From the NCBI GenBank assembly GCA_016926075.1, contig JAFGPG010000060.1:1-35375 (forward strand): 35,375 nt of DNA. The letters run 5' to 3'. Each line of letters begins with the position of its first letter. The first letter of the stretch is position 1. Positions 19,545-29,797 of this stretch are shown here, piece by piece. The stretch comes from Methanomassiliicoccales archaeon (GTDB lineage: Archaea > Thermoplasmatota > Thermoplasmata > Methanomassiliicoccales > UBA472). A program made the position numbers and the translations under genes. The notes under the pieces are model-generated. The model ran no database searches, had not been told where the DNA came from, and saw only the letters and a list, made by a program, of their open reading frames with translations.

Positions 19545-20561
19545 TCATACCTTTTCCCCTTCTGGAATTTTAACGGAGAACAGGCATTTGGAACTGCCTC
19601 CCAGCACGCTCTTCAGCACCTCCACCTCCACCGGCCGGTCGAAGATGGCGTCCCAGGCCGCCTTGAGGAAGCTGGCGCTGCAGTAGCAGAAAGTGGGGGA
19701 GACCTTGGGCCAGCCCTTCCTGATGGATGATCGGACCAGCGGGCAGTGGCAGTAATAATATCTGCGCATGATGAGAGAGCCCTCCGGATAATATCGGGGT
19801 GGATCGAAGGGCACCTTTTCCACGATGATCCTGTCCCCCTCGCGCATCCCGACCACCACCCGCTGTTCCGCGGTCACATGGTCGATGAGGTCCTGGGTGA
19901 CCATCTGTTCGTGCCAGGGCCTTCCTGTTGACATGCATTCCTGCAATTCCTCGATCAGCAGCTCGTGCTCCCTGGCCAGGAATTCGTCCAAACTGTCGGC
20001 CTCCAGATACCTGGCTCTCTTCTCGGCGAAAGCCTCCTTGGGGATCCCATGATAGTTCCAGCTGAGCAGGGCCCGGCATTGCTCCTCGGACAGTTCGCTC
20101 TCCATTCGATCGATTATCCGGGATACGATGGGGGCATACTCGTCCGGATCGGTGCCCAGGGGAGGTTGTACAAAACCGTAGAAGACGGTTTCCTGACGGT
20201 TCCGACCGAACATCTCGCCCATCCTTTTCTCCATCAACGGCAGGATATCGTAGGAGTTCAGTATGGTGGCCATGTAGATGTATAGATCGTACCTATGATG
20301 GAAATAGCAATATCTGGCAATGGAGAGCAGCCTCTGCTTGGAGTTCTCCCCTCTGGCGATGAGCACGGAGAGATAGTCCTTGAGATTGATCAGTTCGCAT
20401 TTCTCCAGGTCCAGACCCTTCTCTTCCAGATATCCCATGAACTCCGAGGCCATCGATCCCATCCTTCGGGCCTCTGCGCTGTCGTTACCAATGCTTTCAA
20501 GGTAACCCTCGAATCCTTCGTCGCTCGATTCCGTCATCGTTGTTAAGATGGCGGAGGTCAT
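19545..20561 (-). CDS. Conserved hypothetical protein with C-terminal V4R-like / ATC-hydrolase-like Cys-containing domain
   Basis: The track ORF (to 21122) runs through a tRNA gene and ilvD, so its N-terminus is spurious. A plausible start is ATG 20561 (MTSAILTTMTESSDEG). C-terminus: YYYCHCPLVRSSIRKGWPKVSPTFCYCSASFLKAAWDAIFDRPVEVEVLKSVLGGSSKCLFSVKIP. Confidence 0.6.
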   Translation of the reverse strand: MTSAILTTMTESSDEGFEGYLESIGNDSAEARRMGSMASEFMGYLEEKGLDLEKCELINLKDYLSVLIARGENSKQRLLSIARYCYFHHRYDLYIYMATILNSYDILPLMEKRMGEMFGRNRQETVFYGFVQPPLGTDPDEYAPIVSRIIDRMESELSEEQCRALLSWNYHGIPKEAFAEKRARYLEADSLDEFLAREHELLIEELQECMSTGRPWHEQMVTQDLIDHVTAEQRVVVGMREGDRIIVEKVPFDPPRYYPEGSLIMRRYYYCHCPLVRSSIRKGWPKVSPTFCYCSASFLKAAWDAIFDRPVEVEVLKSVLGGSSKCLFSVKIPEGEKV

Positions 20562-20622
20562 CGATAATCTTTCCCCGAAATCGATCAAGGGGGAAACCAC
20601 AGGTCGTACGAGGTAGGGGGAG

Positions 20623-20696
20623 TGGACGGGCCGGGATTTGAACCCGGGACTTCCTGCTTGCAAAGCAGGCGATCTTCCGAGCTGATCTACCCGCCC
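20623..20696 (-). tRNA. tRNA-Ala (anticodon TGC)
   Basis: Minus-strand cloverleaf gggcgggtagatcagctcggaagatcgcctgctttgcaagcaggaagtcccgggttcaaatcccggcccgtcca; G3:U70 wobble; no encoded CCA; no intron. Confidence 0.95.
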
Positions 20697-20739
20697 AGTG
20701 TGGGCGCATAAAAGGAGTCTGGATAAAAAGGTTTCGCGC

Positions 20740-22386
20740 TCAGCGGCAGATGGCCCCGGTAGAGGCCTCGCCGACCAGGCGGCGGTATTTGGCCAGGACG
20801 CCGGTGGGGTGACGGTCGACCACCTCGACCTTGGCCAGCCTTTCCTTGAGCTCCCGTTCCGAAATACGCAGCTCGAGCTTTCGCCCAGGTATGTCGATGT
20901 GTATCTCATCACCATCGAGGACCGCGGCCAGCGGTCCCTTGTCGAAGGCCTCCGGGGAGACATGCCCGATGCACGGCCCCCTGGTAGCGCCAGAGAACCG
21001 TCCGTCCGTGATGAGCGCCACGCTGTTGGACAGGCCCATGCCAGCGATGAGGCTGGTGGGGGACAGCATCTCCGGCATGCCTGGGGCTCCCTTCGGCCCT
21101 TCATACCGGATGACCACCACATCCCCCGGTCCTATTAGATGGTCGGAGATGGCCTCGATGGCCCGTTGCTCGGAGTCGAAGACCTTGGCCTTGCCCTTGA
21201 ACCTCATCACCTCCGGGGCGACCGCGGCCTGCTTGACCACCGAGCCCTTGGGGGCCAGGTTGCCATAGAGCACGGCTATGCCGCCCTCTTCGTGGAACGG
21301 CCGGTCCCGGGGCCTTATGACCTCCTCGTCCCTAACAGTCGCCCGCCTGGCCACATCCCTGATGCTGCATCCGTTCACGGTCATCTCGTCCGAGAGATCG
21401 TCCAGCAGACGGCTGAGCATTCCGGGCACCCCTCCCGCCGCGTCGAAGTCCTTCATGTAGTAGGGGCCGCTGGGCTTGATGCTGGTGAGGTGAGGTATTC
21501 TCCGGGAGACCTTGTCGAAGGTGCTCAGGTCGATCTCGATGCCGAAATCGGCGGCGATGGCCGGGATGTGAAGGGCGGTGTTGCTGGAGCCGCCGATGGC
21601 CATGTCCAAGACGATGGCGTTGAGGAATGACCCTTTTCTCACGATTCCGCGCGCGGTGAGCCCTTCCTCCACCAGCTCCACGGCGCGCCGGCCGCTGTTC
21701 CGGGCCAATTCCTTCTTCCTTGGGTCCGTGGCTAGCATGGAACCGCACCCGGTGAGGCTGAGGCCCATCGCTTCCGTGAGGCAGGCCATGGAGTTGGCGG
21801 TGAAGAGGCCCGAGCAGGCCCCTTCCCCGGGGCAGGCATGCCTCTCGATGCGAAGCACCTCCTCCTTGGACATCCTGCCTGCCTTGTTGGCCCCCAGGGC
21901 CTCGAACACGCTCTGCAGGTCAAGGGGCCGTCCATCCAGTTCCCCAGGTTCCATCGGCCCTCCGGTCAGGATGACCGTGGGTATGTCCAGGCGACCGGCG
22001 GCCATGAGCATCCCCGGAGTGATCTTGTCACAGTTGGTCACCCCTACCCAACCGTCCATCTGATGGGCCTGCACCATTATCTCCACGCAATCGGATATGA
22101 CCTCTCTGGATACCAGGGAGTAGCGCATGCCGGAGTGGCCCATGGCCACACCATCGCACACCGCGGGCACGCCGAAGATGAGGGGCACGCCCCCGGCCTC
22201 GAGAACGCCCTTGCGGACCTCCTCGACCAGCCGGTCCAGGTGCACGTGTCCCGGGACCACGTTGTTCCAGGAATTGGCGATGCCTATGAACGGCTTCTCC
22301 ATGTCCTCGTCCGTCAGCCCGGAGGCGCGCAGCAGGCTGCGCTGTGGGGCCCGGTCCACCCCTTTCTTGACCGCATCGCTTCGCAT
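20740..22386 (-). CDS. ilvD: Dihydroxy-acid dehydratase
   Basis: 548 aa; GIANSWNNVVPGHVHLD, VPAVCDGVAMGHSGMRYSL, GVTNCDKITPGMLMAAGRLDIP, GACSGLFTANSMACLTEAMGLSL. Confidence 0.97.
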   Translation of the reverse strand: MRSDAVKKGVDRAPQRSLLRASGLTDEDMEKPFIGIANSWNNVVPGHVHLDRLVEEVRKGVLEAGGVPLIFGVPAVCDGVAMGHSGMRYSLVSREVISDCVEIMVQAHQMDGWVGVTNCDKITPGMLMAAGRLDIPTVILTGGPMEPGELDGRPLDLQSVFEALGANKAGRMSKEEVLRIERHACPGEGACSGLFTANSMACLTEAMGLSLTGCGSMLATDPRKKELARNSGRRAVELVEEGLTARGIVRKGSFLNAIVLDMAIGGSSNTALHIPAIAADFGIEIDLSTFDKVSRRIPHLTSIKPSGPYYMKDFDAAGGVPGMLSRLLDDLSDEMTVNGCSIRDVARRATVRDEEVIRPRDRPFHEEGGIAVLYGNLAPKGSVVKQAAVAPEVMRFKGKAKVFDSEQRAIEAISDHLIGPGDVVVIRYEGPKGAPGMPEMLSPTSLIAGMGLSNSVALITDGRFSGATRGPCIGHVSPEAFDKGPLAAVLDGDEIHIDIPGRKLELRISERELKERLAKVEVVDRHPTGVLAKYRRLVGEASTGAICR

Positions 22387-22427
22387 CGCATCGGGTTATG
22401 TTCAAGGGGATAAAATAAGTTCTTGGC

Positions 22428-23297
22428 TCAATCGTTCCCGAACTCGATGCCTTCCGTGTAGAACCTCCTGTGCAGCTCGTTCAAGTAATCGGTAACGATC
22501 TGGTCCCGTCTGGTCACGTCCCTGATCCATATCTTGATCTCCACCAGGACCTTCTCGCTCTGGATGTCCTTGATGATGATCAGGGGGGAGAAAATGGACA
22601 TGTCCACCTTCTTCTCCAGGTAACGACGCACGCTGCTCAGCTCGAAGACCTTGGATATCTTCTTCTGCTCCTCCTCCCCTACATGAGGGAGTATGTAAGG
22701 GTCGATGTCCGCCACCTCCAGTACGATGTCCTTGATGCGGTCGAAATACTTCATCGAGCGCAACCACACCGGGATGCGTATGGCCACGAACCCCGCCCGG
22801 GAGTAGTTGATGACCTTGTTGGTGATCAGGAAGGAGTTGGGGACGTAGTGTATCCTTCCATCCAGGTCCTTGAGCACCGTGTTCATCAGGTTGATGTCCT
22901 TGACCTTGCATGCACCTGTGAGGGGCATGCCGGCCACCTCCACCCATTCGTCCAGCTTCACCGGTCTGATGACCGAGATGAGAATGCCGGCGAACGCGTT
23001 CATCAGCACCTGCTGGGATGCGAGCGCTACGCCCAGACCGAGTATGCCCAGGGAGGCCAGGATGGCGGTGAGGTCCAGACCGAGCACCTCCCAGAACCCC
23101 AGGTAGAAGCCCAGGGCCAGCACGACGTACTGGTATATGCGGGCCAGGGCCTTGGACTGGACACGGACCATATGCTCGTCGAGCAACCTGCGCACCGCCA
23201 TGTAGGTGACCTTGGCCACGATCACCGTGGCCACGATGATGAGGAAGAAGGCGATGAGGTCAATGACCGATACTCCGAAGACGATGGTCTCAGCCAT
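22428..23297 (-). CDS. MscS family mechanosensitive channel (copy 1)
   Basis: LDLTAILASLGILGLGVALASQQVLMNAFAGILISVIRPVKLDEWVEV ... VPNSFLITNKVINYSR. Confidence 0.92.
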   Translation of the reverse strand: MAETIVFGVSVIDLIAFFLIIVATVIVAKVTYMAVRRLLDEHMVRVQSKALARIYQYVVLALGFYLGFWEVLGLDLTAILASLGILGLGVALASQQVLMNAFAGILISVIRPVKLDEWVEVAGMPLTGACKVKDINLMNTVLKDLDGRIHYVPNSFLITNKVINYSRAGFVAIRIPVWLRSMKYFDRIKDIVLEVADIDPYILPHVGEEEQKKISKVFELSSVRRYLEKKVDMSIFSPLIIIKDIQSEKVLVEIKIWIRDVTRRDQIVTDYLNELHRRFYTEGIEFGND

Positions 23298-23336
23298 TCG
23301 GGCCTACAAAGGTGGCCGCCCTTAATACCGTTGTGC

Positions 23337-24200
23337 TCAGGGAACGGTGATGCCCTGCGCCCCCAACCTGTCCAGAATCTCGGAGAGTATCTCCGAGATG
23401 ATCCTCTCCCGGTGCTGGACCTCCCTGATCCAGAACCTGACGCTGAGGTTCACCCGCAGGCCGGTCAACTCCCGTACCCAGACCCTGGGCAGGAACTGTT
23501 CCATCTTGGTGCGGTCGTTCAGGAACCGTCGCAGACGCGGGACGTTCAGCTCCCTCTCCGTGGCCATGAGCTCCGCCCCCTTCACGTTGGGAAGTACGCT
23601 GGAGTGTTCCTCCAGGACCTGGAGAATGGTGTCCATCGCCCCTTGACGTTCCGCACCCAAGGGCAGCGGGAATGGTACGACGACCTCCACGAAACCCGAC
23701 CGGGTGTAGTTGACCACCCGGTTGGTCATCAGGAGGGAGTTGGGGACCACCATCATGCGGCCGTTGATGTCACGCAGGATGGTCCTGGTCAGGGTGACGT
23801 CGACCACCCGGGCCGGCCGGTCCACGGGCTCCCCGGTGATCTCTATCCAGTCCTCCATTTGTATGCGGTGGTCCACCGCTATCATCACCCCGGCGATGAG
23901 GTTCTGCACCAGCTGTTGAGAGGAGAAGGCCACGGCGATGCCCACCAGCCCGAGCGAGGCGGCCAGGGCGGTCAGGTTCAGGTCCAGTATCTCGAGCACC
24001 CCATATCCTAAGCCCAATCCCAGCAAAGCGTATTGGACGAAGTTACTGGCCACCTTGGACCTCCTCTTTCCTATCCTGAGGTCCAGTGCCCTTCTCATGA
24101 GGGAGTAGACGGCCCTCGCCAGCAGCATCGTTCCCACCATCACCAGCAGGAACACCAATAGGACGATGAGGTCTATTCCGAAAATGGTCGTATCGGCCAC
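23337..24200 (-). CDS. MscS family mechanosensitive channel (copy 2)
   Basis: LNLTALAASLGLVGIAVAFSSQQLVQNLIAGVMIAVDHRIQMEDWIEI ... VPNSLLMTNRVVNYTRSG. GTG start. Confidence 0.9.
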   Translation of the reverse strand: MADTTIFGIDLIVLLVFLLVMVGTMLLARAVYSLMRRALDLRIGKRRSKVASNFVQYALLGLGLGYGVLEILDLNLTALAASLGLVGIAVAFSSQQLVQNLIAGVMIAVDHRIQMEDWIEITGEPVDRPARVVDVTLTRTILRDINGRMMVVPNSLLMTNRVVNYTRSGFVEVVVPFPLPLGAERQGAMDTILQVLEEHSSVLPNVKGAELMATERELNVPRLRRFLNDRTKMEQFLPRVWVRELTGLRVNLSVRFWIREVQHRERIISEILSEILDRLGAQGITVP

Positions 24201-24271
24201 GTACCGAGATGGGGAGGGGCGATTATAAGATTGAGGTCAGAAAAAGGAAGGTGTTGGGTAAGGGATTTGTC

Positions 24272-24583
24272 TCAGGACCTGAGCACGATCTCGATGTTGA
24301 CCCCGTCCGGGACCTGGATCCTCATCAGTTGTCTGAGGGCCCTCTCGTCCGCGTCCAGGTCGATGAGGCGCTTGTGAATGCGCATCTCCCACCTGTCCCA
24401 GGTCTCGGAGCCCTCTCCGTCCGGGCTCTTACGACAGGGTACCTGCAGTCTCTTCGTGGGCAGGGGGATGGGCCCGCGGATGGCCACCCCTGTTCGGATG
24501 GAGATCTGCTTGATCTGGGTACAGACGCTGTCCACCTTCTCCGGGTCCGTGCCGCTCAATGAAATCCTTGCTCTCTGTGCCAT
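24272..24583 (-). CDS. rps10: 30S ribosomal protein S10 (uS10)
   Basis: [72 protein letters not shown]. Confidence 0.97.
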   Translation of the reverse strand: MAQRARISLSGTDPEKVDSVCTQIKQISIRTGVAIRGPIPLPTKRLQVPCRKSPDGEGSETWDRWEMRIHKRLIDLDADERALRQLMRIQVPDGVNIEIVLRS

Positions 24584-24619
24584 GTGTTAGTCCCCGAAAT
24601 GGAAAGGGTGGGAAAGGGT

Positions 24620-25897
24620 TTACATCTCCTTCTTTTCGACATCGATGCACATGCCGGCGGCCACGGTCTGGCCCATGTCGCGGATAGCGAACCTGCCCAG
24701 CTGCGGGAAGTCCTTGGCCTTCTCCACGACCAGGGGCTTGGTGGGCATGACCTTGACGATGGCCACGTCGCCTGTCTTCAGGAAGGTGGGGTTCTCCTCC
24801 TTGACCTGTCCGGTCTTGGGGTCCAGCTTCTTCTGCAGCTCGATGAAGGTACAGGCCACCTGGGCGGTGTGGCAGTGGAAGACGGGGGTGTACCCGACCG
24901 GGATGGCGGTGGGGTGGTTGAGCACCACGATCTGCGCCACGAAGGTCTTGGCCACGGTGGGCGGGTTGTCGACCGGTCCGGCCACATCTCCCCTCTTGAT
25001 ATCGTTCTTGGCGATCCCCCTCACGTTGAAGCCGACGTTGTCACCAGGCTTGGCCATGGGCAGCGTTTCGTGATGCATCTCGATGCTCTTGACCTCTCCT
25101 ACCTTGTTGGAGGGCATGAAGATGACCTTCATGTCCGGCCTCAGCACCCCGGTCTCCACACGGCCCACAGGTACGGTACCGATGCCGGTGATGGTATAGA
25201 CGTCCTGTATGGGCAGGCGCAGGGCCAGTCCCTCGGTGGAGGTGGGCTGCTTGAGCTTGTTGAGGGCATCCAGCAATGTATCGCCCTTGTACCAAGGCAT
25301 GTTCTCGGACTTCTTGACGCAGTTGTCGCCCTTGTAGGCGCTGATGGGGATGAAGGGGATCTCATCAATCTTGTAGCCGACCGCCTTCAACAGGTTGGTC
25401 ACATCGTCCTTGGCCTTGTTATAGGAGGCCTCGTTATAGGCTGGTTTGACGGCGTCCATCTTGTTGATGGCCATGATGATCTGCTTCACGCCCAGGGTCT
25501 TGGCCAGGAAGATGTGCTCCTTGGTCTGGGCCTGGGGGCCCTCGATGGCGGAACAGACCACGACCGCAGCGTCGGCCTGGCTGGTCCCGGTGATCATGTT
25601 CTTGACGAAGTCCCTGTGACCGGGGGCGTCGATGATCGTGAAGTAGTATTTGTCGGTGTCGAATCGCTTGTGGGAGACGTCTATGGTCACTCCGCGCTCC
25701 CTCTCCTCCTTCAAGCTGTCCATAACCCAGGCGAACTCAAAGGTCGCCTTTCCCTTCTCTTCGGCCTGCTTTCTGAACTTCTCGATCACATAGGAGTCGA
25801 TAGAGCCGGTGTCGAGCAGCATTCTGCCTACGGTGGTGGATTTACCGTGATCGACATGACCTATGAAGACCAGATTCATGTGAGGTTTATCAGCCAT
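24620..25897 (-). CDS. tuf: Translation elongation factor 1-alpha (aEF1A)
   Basis: [55 protein letters not shown]; ggagg SD upstream. Confidence 0.98.
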   Translation of the reverse strand: MADKPHMNLVFIGHVDHGKSTTVGRMLLDTGSIDSYVIEKFRKQAEEKGKATFEFAWVMDSLKEERERGVTIDVSHKRFDTDKYYFTIIDAPGHRDFVKNMITGTSQADAAVVVCSAIEGPQAQTKEHIFLAKTLGVKQIIMAINKMDAVKPAYNEASYNKAKDDVTNLLKAVGYKIDEIPFIPISAYKGDNCVKKSENMPWYKGDTLLDALNKLKQPTSTEGLALRLPIQDVYTITGIGTVPVGRVETGVLRPDMKVIFMPSNKVGEVKSIEMHHETLPMAKPGDNVGFNVRGIAKNDIKRGDVAGPVDNPPTVAKTFVAQIVVLNHPTAIPVGYTPVFHCHTAQVACTFIELQKKLDPKTGQVKEENPTFLKTGDVAIVKVMPTKPLVVEKAKDFPQLGRFAIRDMGQTVAAGMCIDVEKKEM

Positions 25898-25976
25898 GTA
25901 TTTTCCTCCAGTTCTTATTTAAATATGAGTTGGTTGCCTCTCGATATTATTCTTTCTATATAACCGTTTTTCATGC

Positions 25977-28175
25977 TCAGGCAGAGTAGTATCCGGCATC
26001 GTAGGGCTGGGGGTTCAGTCCCTTCCTCTTCCTAATGTCTCCCACGACCTTGTCCTGCAGTTCTCCCGGTACCCTGACGAAGCCCGAGTTCTCGGTGGAC
26101 CACAGGGCACGGCCCTGGGTGGCCCCGCGTATGGCACTGGCGAACCCGAACATCTCGGCGACCGGGGCCTTGGCCACGATGATCGTGGCATCGTGGTCCT
26201 GGCGAATGTCCTCGATGGTGGAGCGTCGTCCCTGCAGTTCGCGGGTCACGTCCCCCATCATGTCCTGGGGGGAGTTGATGTAGACCTTCTGCAGGGGCTC
26301 CAGCAGCACTCTCTCGGCCTGGCACATCGCCCCGTAGATACCGGAGCGCGTGGCCGGGATGACCTGCCCCGGACCGCGGTGTATGGAGTCCTCGTGCAGC
26401 TTGGCGTCGACCAGCATGACCTTGACACCCATGACCCTTTCGTTGGCCAGAGGTCCGATCTCCATGGCCTCGTCGAAGGCCTGCTTGCACAGCTCCATCG
26501 TCTCATGCAGGTTCTGTATGCCCTTGGTCAGGTCTAGGAACACGTTGTTGTTCTTGAAGGAGACCACGCCCTTGGCCTGGTCCTTGTCCATGCCCAGGTC
26601 GGTGAGCTGCTTGGCCAGGGCCTTGGGGTCCTTGATCTTCCCCTCGGTCTTGATCTCATCGTTCTTGATGGCCTGGACCACCGCCTCCTCCAGCGGCTCC
26701 ACCATGATGTAGAACTTGTTGTGTTTGTTGGGGGACTTGCCCTCGAAGGGGCCGGCCCTGCCCTTCACGCTCTCGCGGTACACCACGATGGGCTCGGAGG
26801 CCTTGATGTCCACCTTGTGGTCGTTGACGATGCGGTACTGGGTGATCTCAAGGTGAAGCTCGCCCATGCCGGAGAGCAGGTTCTCCCCCGTTTCCTGGTT
26901 TATCTGCACCACGATGGAGGGGTCCGCCTTGCCCACCGTCCTCAGCACATCGACCAGCTTAGGAAGGTCCTTCATGTGCTTGGCCTCGATGGCCACGGTG
27001 ACCACGGGCTCGGTGTAGTGGGATATCTTCTCGAAGGGCTCCATGTCCTTTTCCGAGGAGCAGGTGGCACCGGAGATGGCATCCTTGAGCCCGGACAGGG
27101 CGACGATGTTGCCCGCCTCCACCTCGTCCACCGCGATGCGGTCGGCCCCGACGCTCATGGCCACGGTCTGCACCCGGTTGACGTTGGGCATGCCCAGCAC
27201 GTACATCTCCTGTCCGCGCACCACCTTGCCGGAGAACAACCTGCCCATGGCCACCTCGCCGGCGTGGGGGTCGATGATGATCTTGGTGCACATGAAGGTG
27301 GTGGGGCCGTTGCGGTCGCAGCTCATCATGGCCTTGCCCACCTCGGAATCCAGTTCTCCCTTCCAGATGACGGGGATACGGATCTTCTGGGCGTCGAAGG
27401 GGTTGGGGACGTGGGTGATGACCATGTCCAGAAGCACCTCGTGCACCGGGGACTTCTTGGCCAGGGTCTTCTGGTCCTCGTTCTTGCAGTAGTTGTAGAC
27501 GTCCTTGAAGGAGATGCCGCTCTTCTTCATGTAGGGGACGGATATGGCCCAGTTGTTGAAGGCGGAGCCGAAGGCCACGGAGCCGTCCTCCACCCGGACC
27601 TGCCATTTCTTACGGAGGTCCTCAGGGAGATTGGCCATGATCCTCTTGTTGACCTCGGTGATGATCTGTACGAAACGCTGCTGCATCTCCTGCTCGGTGA
27701 CCTTCAGTTCGTTGACGAGGCGGTCCACCTTGTTGATGAACAGGACCGGTCTGACCCTCTCTTTGAGGGCCTGCCGGATGACGGTCTCGGTCTGGGGCAT
27801 GATGCCCTCCACTGCGCAGACCAATATGACGCACCCGTCCAGGGCCCTCATGGCCCTGGTGACATCCCCTCCGAAGTCCACGTGCCCGGGGGTGTCGATG
27901 AGGTTGATGAGGTAATCATTGCCATGCCAGGTATGAACCATCGAAGCGTTGGCCGCGTTGATGGTGATGCCCCGGGCCTGCTCCTGCTCGTCGTAGTCCA
28001 GCATCAATTGCTTTCCAGCTAGGGTCTCCGACATCATGCCCGCGCCGGCGATGAGGTTGTCGCTCAAGGTGGTCTTCCCGTGATCGATGTGCGCGGCGGT
28101 GCCTATGTTCCTGATGAACTCAGGTTTCAGCATGATCTGCTGAGCTTTCTTGATATTGTCCTCTTTCCTGCCCAT
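25977..28175 (-). CDS. fusA: Translation elongation factor 2 (aEF2)
   Basis: IRNIGTAAHIDHGKTTLSDNLIAGAGMMSE, DTPGHVDFGGDVTRAMRALDGCVILVCAVEGIMPQTE, diphthamide region LHEDSIHRGPGQVIPA. ATG 28175 preferred over GTG 28184. Confidence 0.98.
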   Translation of the reverse strand: MGRKEDNIKKAQQIMLKPEFIRNIGTAAHIDHGKTTLSDNLIAGAGMMSETLAGKQLMLDYDEQEQARGITINAANASMVHTWHGNDYLINLIDTPGHVDFGGDVTRAMRALDGCVILVCAVEGIMPQTETVIRQALKERVRPVLFINKVDRLVNELKVTEQEMQQRFVQIITEVNKRIMANLPEDLRKKWQVRVEDGSVAFGSAFNNWAISVPYMKKSGISFKDVYNYCKNEDQKTLAKKSPVHEVLLDMVITHVPNPFDAQKIRIPVIWKGELDSEVGKAMMSCDRNGPTTFMCTKIIIDPHAGEVAMGRLFSGKVVRGQEMYVLGMPNVNRVQTVAMSVGADRIAVDEVEAGNIVALSGLKDAISGATCSSEKDMEPFEKISHYTEPVVTVAIEAKHMKDLPKLVDVLRTVGKADPSIVVQINQETGENLLSGMGELHLEITQYRIVNDHKVDIKASEPIVVYRESVKGRAGPFEGKSPNKHNKFYIMVEPLEEAVVQAIKNDEIKTEGKIKDPKALAKQLTDLGMDKDQAKGVVSFKNNNVFLDLTKGIQNLHETMELCKQAFDEAMEIGPLANERVMGVKVMLVDAKLHEDSIHRGPGQVIPATRSGIYGAMCQAERVLLEPLQKVYINSPQDMMGDVTRELQGRRSTIEDIRQDHDATIIVAKAPVAEMFGFASAIRGATQGRALWSTENSGFVRVPGELQDKVVGDIRKRKGLNPQPYDAGYYSA

Positions 28176-28191
28176 GTTCTCCACCCCGATC

Positions 28192-28788
28192 CTAACGTGC
28201 CGAGGAGGCCACTCTCTCGATCTCTTCCTTCTTGGCCACGGAGAAGCTGTTCATGTCGCCCTTGGAGGCCAGTATGAGCTCCTCCGCCAGGCACTGCTCT
28301 ATGGGTTTGGTGTTCTTGAAAGAGGCGTTCACGGAACCTTTTGATATGTTGCGCAGAGCAATGTCCAGTCTGCGGGAGGGAGCGATGTCCACGGCCTTGG
28401 GGACGGAGATGCCTCCGAACTGCAGGCGGGTGATCTCCTCCCTAGGAGCAGCGTTCTCCAGGGCTTCCACGAGCACCTGGATGGGATTCTTCTTGGTGCG
28501 CTGCTCGACGATCTCGAAGGCCTTCTTGGTCACGTTGTAGGCCTTCAGCTTCTTGCCGGTGAAGACCTCTGTTCTCATCATGTTGTTGATCAGCCGCTCT
28601 ACGATGCTGACCTTGGACTTGCCGAACCACTTGTTGGCGTGTCGGGCATTGGTGTGCGGTACAGCGGTGGGGGTCAGGTTGATGTACTTGGCCAGACCGC
28701 CGTCCTTGACCACCACCTCGCCGCTGGAGTACCTGCCGAAGAGCATGATGTTGTCGAACTTGAAACTTCCTTCCTCCATCTGCATCAC
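28192..28788 (-). CDS. rps7: 30S ribosomal protein S7 (uS7)
   Basis: [87 protein letters not shown] stop; 4-nt overlap with rps12. Confidence 0.97.
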   Translation of the reverse strand: MMQMEEGSFKFDNIMLFGRYSSGEVVVKDGGLAKYINLTPTAVPHTNARHANKWFGKSKVSIVERLINNMMRTEVFTGKKLKAYNVTKKAFEIVEQRTKKNPIQVLVEALENAAPREEITRLQFGGISVPKAVDIAPSRRLDIALRNISKGSVNASFKNTKPIEQCLAEELILASKGDMNSFSVAKKEEIERVASSAR

Positions 28789-29222
28789 CTCACCGGCTTC
28801 TCCTTCCTGCCCCTTACCAGCTCGTTCAGGGAGACGTTGTTCACCTGTATGACCTTGTACCTGACCCCGGGAATGTCACCGTAGGAACGACCCATCCTAC
28901 CTCCGATGCCTTCCACCAGGACCTCGTCGTGCTCATCTATGAAGTTGATGGCCCCGTCGCCCACCGCGAAGGCGGTGATCTGACGACCGTTCTTTATCAA
29001 TTGAACCTTAACGCACTTTCTGATGGCGGAGTTGGGCTGCTTGGCCTCAATCCCCACCTTCTCCAGGACGATGCCTTTGGCCTGGGCTGCGCCTTCGAGC
29101 GGATCGGACCTCTCCTTGAGCTTCAACAGTCTCCTCTTGTAGGACCTGTCGCTCCAGCGGGACTTCTGTCGATCCTTCCGCAGCTTTCTGGCAGTGTATA
29201 ATCCTCTTGCCAAATGTTTCAC
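28785..29222 (-). CDS. rps12: 30S ribosomal protein S12 (uS12)
   Basis: [86 protein letters not shown] start; TATA tatata near 29256-29261. Confidence 0.97.
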   Translation of the reverse strand: MKHLARGLYTARKLRKDRQKSRWSDRSYKRRLLKLKERSDPLEGAAQAKGIVLEKVGIEAKQPNSAIRKCVKVQLIKNGRQITAFAVGDGAINFIDEHDEVLVEGIGGRMGRSYGDIPGVRYKVIQVNNVSLNELVRGRKEKPVR

Positions 29223-29338
29223 CTCAAATTCGGGGGCAGCCCTCTATTACTGATTTTGTATATAAGAATATGGGATTGTTAGATACGGCCATCATGCACA
29301 CTGGACCGATGACGTGCTCGGTACCTGTACCGCCGAAT

Positions 29339-29752
29339 TCAACATACATAGGGGGTCTCCACCTTGGCCACATCTGGGTGGACGGGCCTGAGCACTCGGA
29401 TGAGGTGCCCGGCGCCGTCGTAGCCATAGACCATATAATAGAAGAGCCACCAGTTGTTGAGCTCCAACATCATGTACCGCACCTTCATGGCCTCGGCCCG
29501 GGGGGCCATGACCACCAGTCTGACATTCTTCCTAAGCACGTCACGGTAGGCCATGAGGCGACCCTCCGTCTTCCAGGAATCGGCGGTCTCTATGATCTCA
29601 TGGCCGATCCGCCGCCCCTGATAGAAGATGTCGATAAGCCCCCGTCCCTCTCCGTCGACACGGAAGTTGGTGGCGATGTCAGGGTGCGGGATCTCCTCCC
29701 GCAACTCCTGCAAACGGCGCTTTGCCACCTTGATGACCAGGTCATCGACCAC
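29339..29752 (-). CDS. Uncharacterised archaeal protein, possible PD-(D/E)XK-nuclease-like fold
   Basis: 137 aa, GTG start with a TATA-like element upstream. HPDIATNFRVDGEGRGLIDIFYQGRRIGHEIIETADSWKTEGRLMAYRDVLRKNVRLVVMAP resembles a D...E-x core followed by an RL-x-x-Yr helix. Confidence 0.6.
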   Translation of the reverse strand: MVDDLVIKVAKRRLQELREEIPHPDIATNFRVDGEGRGLIDIFYQGRRIGHEIIETADSWKTEGRLMAYRDVLRKNVRLVVMAPRAEAMKVRYMMLELNNWWLFYYMVYGYDGAGHLIRVLRPVHPDVAKVETPYVC

Positions 29753-29797
29753 GGTAGCATAGAGGGGGTGGTCGTACGTTTAACGTTTTCCGCCGGC

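Noticed and set aside
20562-21122. N-terminal extension of the 525-aa minus-strand ORF
   Set aside because: It reads through tRNA-Ala and into ilvD in another frame; the true start is probably 20561.
22470-24011. 513-aa plus-strand ORF spanning both mscS genes
   Set aside because: Antisense to two clear MscS genes and runs across their intergenic gap.
24584-25963. 459-aa plus-strand ORF opposite tuf
   Set aside because: Antisense shadow of EF-1alpha; composition-driven.
26721-28022. 433-aa plus-strand ORF opposite fusA
   Set aside because: Antisense shadow of EF-2; composition-driven.
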